A DNA stretch of 64,000 bases. Source: Actinocatenispora comari. Its GTDB lineage: Bacteria > Actinomycetota > Actinomycetes > Mycobacteriales > Micromonosporaceae. The position numbers and the translations under genes are program-made. The stretch lies in assembly GCF_017312725.1 (NCBI RefSeq), contig NZ_BOPO01000088.1:23139-87138 (forward strand). The letters run 5' to 3'. The notes under the pieces are model-generated. The model worked only from the letters and a program-made list of their open reading frames with translations. It was not told the DNA's origin and did no database searches. Positions 1-8,588 of the stretch are shown here, piece after piece; the first letter of the stretch is position 1, and each line of letters opens with the position of its first letter.

Positions 1-1040
1 TGTTCAGCCGGCGGTGGCCGGCGCCGGCGTTGGTGGTGACGACGGCCGCCACGGTCGGCTACTACGGCCTCGGCTTCCCGTACGGGCCGCAGTTCACCGC
101 GTTCGCGGTGGTGCTGGTGATGGCGGTGGTGGCCGGGTACCGGGTGCTGGCCTGGCTGTGCGGCATCGGCGCGCTGGTGGTGTACTTCCTGCTCTACTGG
201 GCGATCGAGCACGGCACGATGGGCTGGACCTGGGTGCTCGGGCACGTCGCCGCGGTGGCCGCGATCCTCGCCCTGTCCGAGCTGTACCGGGTGCACCGGC
301 AGCGGGTGGCGGTGCAGCGCCGGATCCGGGCGGAGCGGGAGCGGCGGCAGGCGAACGAGGAGCGGCTGCGCATCGCCCAGGAGCTGCACGACGTGCTGGC
401 GCACAACATCTCGCTGATCAACGTGCAGGCCGGGGTGGCGCTGCACCTGATGGACCAGCGGCCGGAGCAGGCGCGTACCGCGTTGACGGTGATCAAGCAG
501 GCGAGCAAGGAGGCGCTGGGCGAGATGCGCTCGGCGCTCGCGGTGCTGCGCGCCGAGACGTACGCGGCGCACTCCCCCACGCCGGGCCTGGACGGGCTGG
601 ACGAGCTGACCGGCCGGCTGGTGTCGGCGGGACTGCCGGTGCGCACCACGGTGACCGGGGCGCAGCGCCCGCTGCCGGTCGAGGTCGATCTCGCCGCGTA
701 CCGGATCGTGCAGGAGGCGCTGACCAACGTGTACCGGCACGCGCACGCCACCGAGGCGGTGGTGTCGCTGGCGTACCGGCCGCAGCTGCTCACCGTGCTG
801 GTGACCGACGACGGTACGGGCGGGCCGGGCCCGACGCGGTCCGGCGAGGCCTGGCCCGATCCCGACGCTGCGGACCCGGCGGCGGACGGCGACGACCCGA
901 TCGGCGCCGGCGGCGGGAACGGCATCCCGGGCATGCGGGAACGGGCGACCGCGCTGGGCGGTAGCCTGACCGCCGGCCCGCTGCCGGGCGGCGGTTTCCG
1001 GGTCGTGGCGACGTTCCCGCTGGACCGGGAGGCCCCGTGA
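1..1040 (+). CDS. Sensor histidine kinase, NarX/DesK type (5' end outside window)
   Basis: Membrane histidine kinase that autophosphorylates and passes the phosphate to the response regulator encoded just downstream. The frame is open to the left edge, so the true start is probably outside the window; the first in-window start is a TTG at 30. Counting from that TTG, hydrophobic segments lie at about residues 23-57 and 68-83. The HisKA_3 box has the phospho-acceptor His120 in ELHD. The HATPase part has an N-box (IVQEALTNVYRHAHA), a DDGTG box and a GNGIPGMRERA box. An Asp/Ala/Gly-rich insertion separates the last two boxes. The stop overlaps the next start by GTGA. Family assignment is firm; the signal is unknown. 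Confidence 0.9.
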   Translation, partial: FSRRWPAPALVVTTAATVGYYGLGFPYGPQFTAFAVVLVMAVVAGYRVLAWLCGIGALVVYFLLYWAIEHGTMGWTWVLGHVAAVAAILALSELYRVHRQRVAVQRRIRAERERRQANEERLRIAQELHDVLAHNISLINVQAGVALHLMDQRPEQARTALTVIKQASKEALGEMRSALAVLRAETYAAHSPTPGLDGLDELTGRLVSAGLPVRTTVTGAQRPLPVEVDLAAYRIVQEALTNVYRHAHATEAVVSLAYRPQLLTVLVTDDGTGGPGPTRSGEAWPDPDAADPAADGDDPIGAGGGNGIPGMRERATALGGSLTAGPLPGGGFRVVATFPLDREAP

Positions 1041-1285
1041 CCCGGACCATCCGACCGGGCACGGCGAGCCGGTCCATCCGAGCGGGCACCGCGGTCCGGA
1101 CCGCCCGAACCGGCACCGCGATCCCGACCACCTCAGCGGGCACCACGATCCGGACCGCCCGAGCTGGGACCGCGGTCCGGACCGCCCGAGCTGGGACCGC
1201 GGTCCGGGCGGCCCGAACCGGGACCGCGATCCGGAGCCGGGCAGGGGACGTGAGCCGGGTACGGCGGGACGGGGAGGCATCGTGA
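1037..1285 (+). CDS. Possible repetitive small protein between kinase and regulator
   Basis: An 82-codon frame fills the gap between the kinase and the response regulator. It begins with a GTG that shares GTGA with the kinase stop and ends with a TGA that shares GTGA with the regulator start, so it would be translationally coupled on both sides. The protein is Arg/Thr/Ala-rich and made mostly of a 9-residue repeat (consensus GTAVRTARA, 7 copies, residues 8-70). No known domain is visible. It may be a real basic peptide, or a repeat array whose open frame lets ribosomes run through to the regulator. GC-rich repeats keep frames open by chance, so I hold the coding call loosely. Confidence 0.35.
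   Translation: MTRTIRPGTASRSIRAGTAVRTARTGTAIPTTSAGTTIRTARAGTAVRTARAGTAVRAARTGTAIRSRAGDVSRVRRDGEAS
1058..1246 (+). repeat. 27-bp imperfect tandem repeat, 7 copies
   Basis: Seven diverged copies of a 27-bp unit built around ACCGCGGTCCGGACCGCC. All copies are multiples of three, so the frame between the kinase and regulator genes is preserved. The unit contains the palindrome CGGTCCGGACCG. Confidence 0.85.
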
Positions 1286-1947
1286 TCCGGGTACTGCTGG
1301 CCGACGACCAGGCGCTGGTACGGGCCGGGTTCCGCGCGTTGCTGGACGCCGAGGACGACGTCGAGGTGGTCGGCGAGGCCGCCGACGGCGACGAGGCGGT
1401 CACCGAGATCCGCCGGCTGGTGCCCGACGTCGTGCTGATGGACATCCGGATGCCCGGCGCGGACGGGCTCGACGCCACCCGCCGGATCGTCGCGGACGAG
1501 CGACTGGCCGCGGTCCGGGTGGTCATCCTGACCACGTTCGAGCTGGACGAGTACGTGTTCGAGGCGATCCGCTCGGGCGCGTCCGGGTTCCTGGTCAAGG
1601 ACACCGAGCCGGCCGAACTGGTCGCCGCGGTACGGGCGGTGGCGCGCGGCGACGCGCTGCTGTCGCCGAGCGTGACGCGGCGGTTGATCGCCGAGTTCGC
1701 GCTGCGCGCCCAGCAGCCCCGGCAGTACCCGCAGCTCGCGGCGCTGACCGACCGGGAGCGGGAGGTGCTGACGCTCGCCGGGCAGGGGCTGTCCAACGAG
1801 GAGATCGCCGCGAAGCTGGTGGTCAGCCCGGCGACGGCGAAGACGCACGTGTCCCGCGCGATGGTGAAGCTCGCCGCCCGGGACCGCGCCCAGCTGGTCG
1901 TCATCGCGTACGAGTCGGGTCTGGTGCGGCCCGGCTGGCTGACCTGA
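1282..1947 (+). CDS. NarL/LuxR-family response regulator
   Basis: DNA-binding response regulator, 221 residues, a normal size for the family. The receiver domain spans about residues 1-120, with acidic residues D8-D9, phospho-acceptor D54 (LMDIRMPG) and the conserved K106 (LVKD). The C-terminal LuxR-type helix-turn-helix lies at about 155-215 (LTDREREVLTLAGQG, then NEEIAAKLVVSPATAKTHV). The GTG start follows a GGGGAGG Shine-Dalgarno at 5 nt and overlaps the stop of the repetitive ORF. It is the partner of the upstream histidine kinase. Targets are unknown. Confidence 0.95.
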   Translation: MIRVLLADDQALVRAGFRALLDAEDDVEVVGEAADGDEAVTEIRRLVPDVVLMDIRMPGADGLDATRRIVADERLAAVRVVILTTFELDEYVFEAIRSGASGFLVKDTEPAELVAAVRAVARGDALLSPSVTRRLIAEFALRAQQPRQYPQLAALTDREREVLTLAGQGLSNEEIAAKLVVSPATAKTHVSRAMVKLAARDRAQLVVIAYESGLVRPGWLT

Positions 1948-2046
1948 GCCGCGGCCGACGCGAAGCCAGCGGCGGCGAGCGGCGGGCGGTCTGCGGCGGG
2001 AGAAATTGCCGGTCGGCTCGGCGGGGCGGTTGGCATGATGGCGGCC

Positions 2047-2664
2047 ATGGCAGAAGATCGACGGCTCGAGTTGCATCCGACCTATCCGGTTCGCACGCCG
2101 CGGCTGTTGCTGCGGCCGGTGACGGCCGACGACGTGGACGCGGTCCTGGCGTACCGGGGGCGGGCGGATGTCTGTCGTTATCTGCCGTTCGAGCCGATGG
2201 ACCGGGCCGAGGTGGTGGAGTCGATCGCCAGCCGGTGGACCACGACCGCGCTCACCGATGCCGGCCAGGCGCTGCTGCTCGGTGTCGAGCTGGTCGCGAC
2301 CGGCGAACTGATCGGCGACCTGGTGCTGTTCTTCCACAGCCGGGAGCACCGGGGCGGCGAACTCGGGTACGTGATCAATCCCGACTTCGCCGGCCGGGGG
2401 TACGCGACCGAGGCGGCTGCGGCCCTGCTCGACCTGGCGTTCGACGGGCTCGGGTTGCACCGGGTCGTCGCCCGGCTGGACGAGCGCAACGACGCGTCGG
2501 CGCGGATGGCTCGCCGGCTCGGCATGCGGCCGGAGGCGCGGCTGGTGCAGAGCGAGTTCTTCAAGGGCGAGTGGGCGACCGAACTGGACTTCGCGCTGCT
2601 CGCCGACGAATGGCCGGCACACCGCGACCGCCTGGCCGCCGCGGTCTCCGCCGGCCCTCGATGA
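2047..2664 (+). CDS. GNAT-family N-acetyltransferase (RimJ/RimL-like)
   Basis: Cytoplasmic acetyl-CoA-dependent acetyltransferase of the ribosomal-protein Ser/Ala type (Acetyltransf_3). Visible features are the N-terminal RTPRLLLRPVTADDVDAVL strand-helix, the central ELGYVINPDFAGRGYATEA segment that binds acetyl-CoA, and the C-terminal NDASARMARRLGMRPEA helix. Three ATGs (2035, 2038, 2047) are possible. I chose 2047 because the homology-like region starts soon after and neither upstream ATG has a good ribosome site. It stands alone between the two-component pair and a convergent ATPase gene. The substrate cannot be told from sequence. Confidence 0.88.
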   Translation: MAEDRRLELHPTYPVRTPRLLLRPVTADDVDAVLAYRGRADVCRYLPFEPMDRAEVVESIASRWTTTALTDAGQALLLGVELVATGELIGDLVLFFHSREHRGGELGYVINPDFAGRGYATEAAAALLDLAFDGLGLHRVVARLDERNDASARMARRLGMRPEARLVQSEFFKGEWATELDFALLADEWPAHRDRLAAAVSAGPR

Positions 2665-2778
2665 CCCGGCTCCTCGGTGACCGCCGCCGGCGACGGCACG
2701 TTGTCGATCATCGTGTGGCGTAGCCGGTAACCGCGTCGCGACCGGATCGGCGCCATGATCAACCGGGCGGCGGGACCG

Positions 2779-3207
2779 CTACACCCGGTCGCGGGGGCGG
2801 GCGGATGGCGCGTCGAGGCTGTGCCGGACGCCGGTGAGCGGCAGTTCGGCCCAGACGACCTTGCCGCCGTCGACCGGCCGGGCGCCCCAGCGTACCGACA
2901 GCAGCTCGACGATCATCAGGCCGCGGCCGGAGGTGCGCACCAGGCTGGGTACCAGCGTCGGGCAGGGCAGCCGGGGGTCGGTGTCGGCGACCTCGACCAC
3001 CAGCGACTCGGAACGCCGGCGCAGCCGGAGCAGCGCGGCGGAGCGGGCGTGCAGGAACGCGTTCGCGATCAGTTCGTGGCTGACCAGGGTGATCTCGCGG
3101 GCGCGGGCGCCGAGCCGCCAGTCGCGGACGGCGTCCTCGACGAACCGCCGGGCCGCCCGCGCGGCGCCCCGGTACGGCTCGATCCGTAGCTCCCGATCCA
3201 CGTCCAT
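2779..3207 (-). CDS. ATP-binding regulatory protein, RsbW-like HATPase
   Basis: Small (142 aa) GHKL-fold ATPase resembling the anti-sigma serine kinases of actinomycetes. The N-box helix is ITLVSHELIANAFLHA at about residues 39-54, followed by a VEVADTDPRLPC segment and the SGRGLMIVELLS glycine-rich lid. There is no sensor, membrane or partner domain, and no sigma factor or antagonist gene beside it, so its partner must be encoded elsewhere. It is convergent with the acetyltransferase gene and divergent from the RpiR regulator. These proteins usually bind sigma factors or phosphorylate STAS-domain antagonists; the specific role here is unknown. Confidence 0.88.
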   Translation of the reverse strand: MDVDRELRIEPYRGAARAARRFVEDAVRDWRLGARAREITLVSHELIANAFLHARSAALLRLRRRSESLVVEVADTDPRLPCPTLVPSLVRTSGRGLMIVELLSVRWGARPVDGGKVVWAELPLTGVRHSLDAPSARPRDRV

Positions 3208-3349
3208 CGTTCGATCTGGTACCCAGGGGCCGGTGTTTTCATGCCGTCGAGCGCGGGATTCCCGCTCTGTTGCGGGGAACTGGGGAGGGACTACGCGTTC
3301 GACCAGACATTTCGCACGAAACTCTCACTGCATAGCTTGATTCAGCGCC

Positions 3350-3380
3350 TTGACCGATGAAAGCATCCATGCATAGGCTG
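3350..3380 (+). promoter_or_regulatory. Promoter of the hut operon, apparently leaderless
   Basis: TTGACC at about 3350-3355 and TAGGCT at about 3375-3380, 19 bp apart. The -10 box ends only about 5-6 nt before the GTG start of the RpiR gene, the arrangement of leaderless actinobacterial transcripts. No Shine-Dalgarno is present. Confidence 0.5.
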
Positions 3381-3385
3381 CGGGC

Positions 3386-4252
3386 GTGGTGGAGTCGGTA
3401 CCGGAAAGCCCGTCGTCGCGGCTGCTCGCCCTGTTCGCCGGGCAGCGGCTGACGCCGACGCAGCGGCGCATCGCGCAGTCGCTCGTCGAGCACGCGCCCC
3501 GCGCCGGCTACCTGTCCGCCAGCGAGGTCGCCGAACTGGCCGGGGTCAGCCAGCCGTCGGTCACCCGGTTCGCCACCGCGCTCGGCCACGACGGCTACCC
3601 CGCGCTGCGGCAGCGGATCCGGGAACTGATCGGGCTCGACGCCACCGGTGCCGCCGAGACCACCGACGAGGCGCGCCGCAACGAGTGGCAGCGCGCGGTC
3701 GCCGCCGAGCGCGACAACCTCGCCAGCCTGTCGGACTTCCTCGCCGACCCGAAGCCGGTACTGGCCGCCGCCGCGGCGCTGTCCGCCTCCCGGCCGCTGC
3801 CGGTGCTCGGGCTGCGCGCGGCGCGGCCGATCGCCGAGTACTTCGGTTACTTCGCCGCGAAGGTGCAGCCGGACGTGCGGGTGCTCGGCGGCGGTGGCAG
3901 TCAGCTGGTGGACCAGATCGAGCAGGCACGCGACGCCGGGGCGGCGGCGCTGCTGACGTTCGTGCTGCCGCGCTACCCGGCCGAGGCGCTGGCCGCGATC
4001 CGGGCCGCCCGGGACGCCGGACTGACCGTGGTGACGGTGACCGACAGCCCGATGAGCCCGGCCGCGGCCGAGTCCGACCTGGTGCTGCCGGCGCCGGTCG
4101 GCTCGCAGCTGGTGTTCGACGTGCACGGCGCACCGATGGTGCTCGCGATGGTGCTGCTGCAGGCGATCTGCGACGCCGAGCCGGCGCGCACCCAGGACCG
4201 GCTGGAGCAGTTCGAGGCGTCCGCGGCCCGCCGCGGACTGTTCGTGCCATGA
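3386..4252 (+). CDS. MurR/RpiR-family transcriptional regulator, first gene of the hut operon
   Basis: Sugar-isomerase-type regulator of 288 residues. The N-terminal helix-turn-helix (about 10-80) includes LSASEVAELAGVSQPSVTRF. The C-terminal SIS domain (about 120-250) has the PVLGLRAARPIAEYF and DAGLTVVTVTDSPMSP segments that bind phosphosugar-like ligands. It is followed after 24 bp by the permease and the hut genes on the same strand, so I infer that it controls histidine use, probably as an autoregulated regulator sensing an intermediate. Many other bacteria use HutC (GntR) for this job. The GTG start has no Shine-Dalgarno but sits just after a -10 box. Family is certain; the regulon is inferred from position. 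Confidence 0.9.
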   Translation: MVESVPESPSSRLLALFAGQRLTPTQRRIAQSLVEHAPRAGYLSASEVAELAGVSQPSVTRFATALGHDGYPALRQRIRELIGLDATGAAETTDEARRNEWQRAVAAERDNLASLSDFLADPKPVLAAAAALSASRPLPVLGLRAARPIAEYFGYFAAKVQPDVRVLGGGGSQLVDQIEQARDAGAAALLTFVLPRYPAEALAAIRAARDAGLTVVTVTDSPMSPAAAESDLVLPAPVGSQLVFDVHGAPMVLAMVLLQAICDAEPARTQDRLEQFEASAARRGLFVP

Positions 4253-4276
4253 GGAGGCATCCTGTGTGGACGGTCC

Positions 4277-5680
4277 ATGATGGACGGTGAGCGCACCGCC
4301 GTGGAGCGGCGGTCGATCGACATCGTCCCCCAGGCCGAGCGGCACGGGTCGGTGCGCAGCCTGTTCACCGTCTGGTTCGCCGGCAACATGCAGATCACCA
4401 CGGTGGTCACCGGTGCGCTCGGCATCGCGCTGGGGCTGTCGCTCGGCTGGGCGCTGGTGGCGCTCGCGATCGGCAACCTGTTCGGCGCGGTGTTCATGGC
4501 GCTGCACTCGGCGCAGGGGCCGAAACTCGGCATCCCGCAGATGATCCAGAGCCGGGCCCAGTTCGGCTTCCGCGGCGCGATCCTGCCGCTGATCCTGGTC
4601 CTGCTGATGTACGTCGGGTTCTTCGCCTCGTCCGCGGTGCTCGGCGGCGACGCGCTGCACGCGGTCACCGGCTGGCCCGACGTGCTGTGCATCGTGCTGG
4701 TGTCGATCGTCTGCACGGTACTCGCCGCGTACGGTTACCGGCTGATCCACAGCTACGAGCGGTGGATCAGCCTGGTCAGCGGGATCACCTTCGTGGTGCT
4801 GACGGTGCTGTTGCTGGTGCACCACCCGGTCGGCTCGTCCATCCACTTCGGACACACCAGCTTCGGCAGCTTCCTCGCCGTAGTCGCGGTCGCGGCGACC
4901 TGGCAGATCACGTTCGCCCCGTACGTGGCGGACTACTCCCGCTACCTGCCGCGCCGCACGTCGAGGACGGCGGCGTTCTGGTGGACGTACGCCGGCAGCG
5001 CGATCGGTGCGATCTGGATGATGTGGCTGGGTGCGGCGATCACCGCGGTCATCGTGCCGAAGGGCGCCGACGTCGCGTCGGTGGTCGGCCTGGCCCCGGC
5101 GCACACCGGCGACGTCGTCTCGGTGGTGCTGATCCTCGGCGTGATCGCCATCAACGTCCTGAACCTGTACGGCATGTTCATGTCCGCCACGACCACGCTC
5201 ACCGCGATCCGGCCGTTCGGCGTGACGTCCCGGCTGCGGGTGTCGTTCGTGGTCGGCGCCGCGGTGGTCGGCACCGCGGTGGCGCTCGCCGGCCGCGGCG
5301 ACTTCCTCGCCAACTACGAGAACTTCATCCTGTTCCTCGCCTACTTCCTGATCCCGTGGACGGCGATCAACCTGGCCGACTTCTACCTGCTGCGCAAGGA
5401 ACGCTACGACCTGGCCGCGATCTTCGACCCGAACGGCAGGTACGGCAACGTCAACTGGCGGGCGATGGCCGCGTACCTGATCGGCGTCGCGGTCGAGATC
5501 CCGTTCATCTCCTCCAGCTTCTACACCGGCCCGATGGTGAAACACCTCGGCGACGCGGACATCTCCTGGATACTTGGCCTGATCGTGTCCGCGGTCCTCT
5601 ACTACGTACTGATGCGCCCGGTGGTACGCGCCGAGCAGGCGGCCGGGCTGTTCCGAGAAGAAAGCGAGGCGCTCACGTGA
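4277..5680 (+). CDS. NCS1-family permease, candidate histidine/urocanate importer
   Basis: Integral membrane transporter of the nucleobase-cation-symport-1 family (cytosine/purine/allantoin permeases), 467 aa with about 12 membrane segments. Seen: the N-terminal [23 protein letters not shown] helix, the FGFRGAILP segment, and [20 protein letters not shown], typical of the family. Annotation by homology would read cytosine or purine permease. The location inside an intact hut operon, with hutU starting in its stop codon (GTGA), suggests uptake of histidine, urocanate or another imidazole; this is inference. A GAGGAGG lies about 20 nt before the ATG, farther than usual. A second ATG follows at 4280. 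Confidence 0.88.
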   Translation: MMDGERTAVERRSIDIVPQAERHGSVRSLFTVWFAGNMQITTVVTGALGIALGLSLGWALVALAIGNLFGAVFMALHSAQGPKLGIPQMIQSRAQFGFRGAILPLILVLLMYVGFFASSAVLGGDALHAVTGWPDVLCIVLVSIVCTVLAAYGYRLIHSYERWISLVSGITFVVLTVLLLVHHPVGSSIHFGHTSFGSFLAVVAVAATWQITFAPYVADYSRYLPRRTSRTAAFWWTYAGSAIGAIWMMWLGAAITAVIVPKGADVASVVGLAPAHTGDVVSVVLILGVIAINVLNLYGMFMSATTTLTAIRPFGVTSRLRVSFVVGAAVVGTAVALAGRGDFLANYENFILFLAYFLIPWTAINLADFYLLRKERYDLAAIFDPNGRYGNVNWRAMAAYLIGVAVEIPFISSSFYTGPMVKHLGDADISWILGLIVSAVLYYVLMRPVVRAEQAAGLFREESEALT

Positions 5681-7344
5681 CCGCACCGACCGAACCGATC
5701 CGCGCCCCGCGCGGCACCACCCTGTCGGCGCGGAGCTGGCAGACCGAGGCGCCGCTGCGGATGCTGATGAACAACCTCGATCCGGAGGTGGCCGAGCGCC
5801 CCGAGGATCTGGTGGTGTACGGCGGATCCGGCCGCGCGGCACGCTCCTGGCCGGCGTATCACGCCATCGTGCGCACCCTGCGTACGCTCGGGCCGGAGGA
5901 GACGCTGCTGGTGCAGTCCGGCAAGCCGGTCGGGGTGTTGCAGACGCACGAGTGGGCGCCGCGGGTGCTGATCGCGAACTCCAACCTGGTCGGCGACTGG
6001 GCCAGCTGGCCGGAGTTCCGCAAGCTGGAGCACCTCGGCCTGATGATGTACGGCCAGATGACCGCCGGTTCCTGGATCTACATCGGCACCCAGGGCATCC
6101 TGCAGGGCACCTACGAGACGTTCGCCGCGGTCGCGGCCAAGCGGTTCCACGGCACCCTCGCCGGCACGCTGACCCTCACCGCCGGCTGCGGCGGCATGGG
6201 CGGCGCGCAACCGCTTGCGGTGACGATGAACGACGGCGTCTGCCTGATCATCGACGTGGACCGCACCCGGCTGCAGCGCCGCGTCGACACCCGCTACCTG
6301 GACACCATCGCGTCCGACCTGGACGAGGGCATCTCCCTTGCGGTACAGGCGAAGAAGGAGCGGCGCGCGCTGTCGGTCGGGGTGGTCGGCAACGCCGCCA
6401 CGCTGGTGCCGGAGATCCTGCGCCGCGGCGTACCGGTGGACATCGTCACCGACCAGACCTCCGCGCACGACCCGCTGTCGTACCTGCCGGAGGGCATCGA
6501 TCCCGGCGACGCGCCCGACTACGCGGCGAAGAAGCCGGAGGAGTTCACCGACCGGGCCCGCGCGGCGATGACCAAGCACGTCGAGGCGATGGTGGGCTTC
6601 CTGGACGCCGGCGCGGAGGTGTTCGACTACGGCAACTCGATCCGCGGCGAGGCACAGCTCGGCGGGTACGAGCGCGCGTTCGCGTTCCCCGGTTTCGTAC
6701 CCGCCTACATCCGGCCGCTGTTCTGTGAGGGCAAGGGCCCGTTCCGGTGGGCGGCGCTGTCCGGCGACCCGGCCGACATCCACGCCACCGACGAGGCGAT
6801 CCTGGACCTGTTCCCGGACAACGAACAGCTCGCCCGGTGGATCCGGATGGCCGGCGAGCGGGTCGCGTTCCAGGGGCTGCCGGCGCGGATCTGCTGGCTC
6901 GGCTACGGCGAGCGGGCGCAGGCGGGCGCCCGGTTCAACGAGATGGTCGCCGACGGCCGGCTGTCCGCGCCGGTGGTGATCGGCCGCGACCACCTGGACT
7001 CCGGTTCGGTCGCCTCGCCGTACCGGGAGACCGAGGGGATGGCCGACGGCTCCGACGCGATCGCCGACTGGCCGCTGCTCAACGCGCTGGTGAACACCTC
7101 GTCCGGGGCGACATGGGTGTCGATCCACCACGGCGGTGGGGTCGGCATGGGCCGCTCGATCCATGCCGGCCAGGTCACCGTCGCCGACGGGACCGCGCTC
7201 GCCGCCGCGAAGCTCGACCGGGTGCTGACCAACGACCCGGCGATGGGCGTGATCCGGCACGTGGACGCCGGGTACGAGCTGGCCGAGCACGTCGCCGAGC
7301 GAGACGGGCTGCGGATCCCGATGCGCGAGGGCGATGCGCAGTGA
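5677..7344 (+). CDS. hutU: Urocanate hydratase
   Basis: NAD-dependent urocanase, second step of histidine breakdown: urocanate plus water to 4-imidazolone-5-propionate, in the cytoplasm. The 555-aa length is normal. Seen: [15 protein letters not shown] near the N-terminus, the glycine-rich [18 protein letters not shown] segment that belongs to the NAD fold, and the urocanase signature [10 protein letters not shown] with its catalytic cysteine at about residue 406. The GTG start shares GTGA with the permease stop. The frame stays open far upstream, but the start is fixed by this overlap and by the usual N-terminus. It is followed by another GTGA overlap. Confidence 0.97.
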   Translation: MTAPTEPIRAPRGTTLSARSWQTEAPLRMLMNNLDPEVAERPEDLVVYGGSGRAARSWPAYHAIVRTLRTLGPEETLLVQSGKPVGVLQTHEWAPRVLIANSNLVGDWASWPEFRKLEHLGLMMYGQMTAGSWIYIGTQGILQGTYETFAAVAAKRFHGTLAGTLTLTAGCGGMGGAQPLAVTMNDGVCLIIDVDRTRLQRRVDTRYLDTIASDLDEGISLAVQAKKERRALSVGVVGNAATLVPEILRRGVPVDIVTDQTSAHDPLSYLPEGIDPGDAPDYAAKKPEEFTDRARAAMTKHVEAMVGFLDAGAEVFDYGNSIRGEAQLGGYERAFAFPGFVPAYIRPLFCEGKGPFRWAALSGDPADIHATDEAILDLFPDNEQLARWIRMAGERVAFQGLPARICWLGYGERAQAGARFNEMVADGRLSAPVVIGRDHLDSGSVASPYRETEGMADGSDAIADWPLLNALVNTSSGATWVSIHHGGGVGMGRSIHAGQVTVADGTALAAAKLDRVLTNDPAMGVIRHVDAGYELAEHVAERDGLRIPMREGDAQ

Positions 7345-8588
7345 CCACTGTGGACGAACGGGACGCCTTCCGCACGCTGTGGGAGCAGCTGCTGCCGATC
7401 GGCGCCGCGTCCGACGGTGGGTACCTGCGGCACGGGTACACCGACGCGGAGCTGGCCTGCCGGGGCTGGTTCACCGACCAGGCGAAGTCGCGCGGGATGG
7501 CGGTCGAGACCGACGGCAACGGCAACCTGTGGGCCTGGTGGGGTGACCCGGCCGCGGGCGACGCGCTGGTGACCGGCAGCCACCTCGACTCGGTGCCGCA
7601 CGGCGGCGCGTACGACGGTCCGCTCGGCGTGGTGTCCGCGTTCCTCGCCGTGGACGCCCTGCGGGCGCAGGGCGTGACCCCGTCCCGGCCGATCGGCGTG
7701 GTCGCGTTCTGCGAGGAGGAGGGGTCCCGGTTCGGGGTCGCCTGCCTGGGCTCCCGGCTGCTGACCGGCGCGCTGCCGGTCGAGCGCGGTGCGGCGCTGA
7801 CCGACCCGGCCGGTACCACCCTGGTCGACGCGATGGCCGCGGCCGGTGCCGACGTCTCCCGGCTCGGGCCGGATCCGGCCCGGCTGAGCCGGATCGGCCA
7901 CTACGTCGAGCTGCACATCGAGCAGGGCAAGGGGCTGGTGGACACCGGCGCGCCGGTCGGAGTCGGTACCGGCATCTGGCCGCACGGCCGGTGGCGGTTC
8001 GACTTCACCGGCACCGCCGACCACGCCGGTACCACCGCGATGGCCGACCGGCACGACCCGATGCTCAGCTACGCGATGACCGCGCTCGCGGCGAACAAGC
8101 AGGCCCGGCTGCACGACGCGCGGGCCACCTTCGGCCGCGTCGCGGTGCGACCCAACGGGACCAACGCGATCCCGTCCGCGGTGACCGGCTGGCTGGACGC
8201 CCGCGCTGCGGACGCCACCACCCTGGAGTCGATGCTGATCGAGCTGGAACGGCAGGCCCGGGACCGGGTCGGCCGGGACGGCACGACCCTGACGGTGACC
8301 GCCGAGTCGGTCACCCCGCCGATCCGGTTCGACGACGCGCTGGCCCGGCGGCTCGCGACCAGCCTCGGCAACGCGGGCATCACGGTGGGCAGCACCGATC
8401 CGCTGCCGCTGCTCGGTACCGGCGCCGGGCACGACGCGGGCATCCTGTCCGACGCCGGCGTACCGACCGCGATGCTGTTCGTCCGCAACCCGACGGGCGT
8501 CTCGCACTCCCCCGCCGAGACCACCGACGACGTCGACTGCCTGGCCGGGGTACGGGCGCTGACCGCGGCGCTGCGGGAGCTCGCGTGA
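7341..8588 (+). CDS. M20-family amidohydrolase (allantoate amidohydrolase-like), likely N-formylglutamate deformylase
   Basis: Zinc-dependent hydantoinase/carbamoylase-type amidase, 415 aa. Metal ligands are visible: H81 in [13 protein letters not shown]92 in AYDGPLG, the E125-E127 cluster in [11 protein letters not shown]192 in LHIEQGKG, and a C-terminal VSHSPAE histidine. By family it would be called allantoate amidohydrolase. It lies between hutU and hutF, coupled to both by GTGA overlaps, and no HutG-type deformylase is present in the operon. I therefore infer that it hydrolyses N-formylglutamate, the product of HutF, to glutamate and formate. The same neighbourhood occurs, as I recall, in Streptomyces hut clusters. 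The specificity is not proven by the sequence. Confidence 0.9.
   Translation: MTTVDERDAFRTLWEQLLPIGAASDGGYLRHGYTDAELACRGWFTDQAKSRGMAVETDGNGNLWAWWGDPAAGDALVTGSHLDSVPHGGAYDGPLGVVSAFLAVDALRAQGVTPSRPIGVVAFCEEEGSRFGVACLGSRLLTGALPVERGAALTDPAGTTLVDAMAAAGADVSRLGPDPARLSRIGHYVELHIEQGKGLVDTGAPVGVGTGIWPHGRWRFDFTGTADHAGTTAMADRHDPMLSYAMTALAANKQARLHDARATFGRVAVRPNGTNAIPSAVTGWLDARAADATTLESMLIELERQARDRVGRDGTTLTVTAESVTPPIRFDDALARRLATSLGNAGITVGSTDPLPLLGTGAGHDAGILSDAGVPTAMLFVRNPTGVSHSPAETTDDVDCLAGVRALTAALRELA

Noticed and set aside
3239..5842. Long minus-strand open frame opposite the RpiR and permease genes
   Set aside because: His/Arg/Gln-rich composition typical of an antisense frame.
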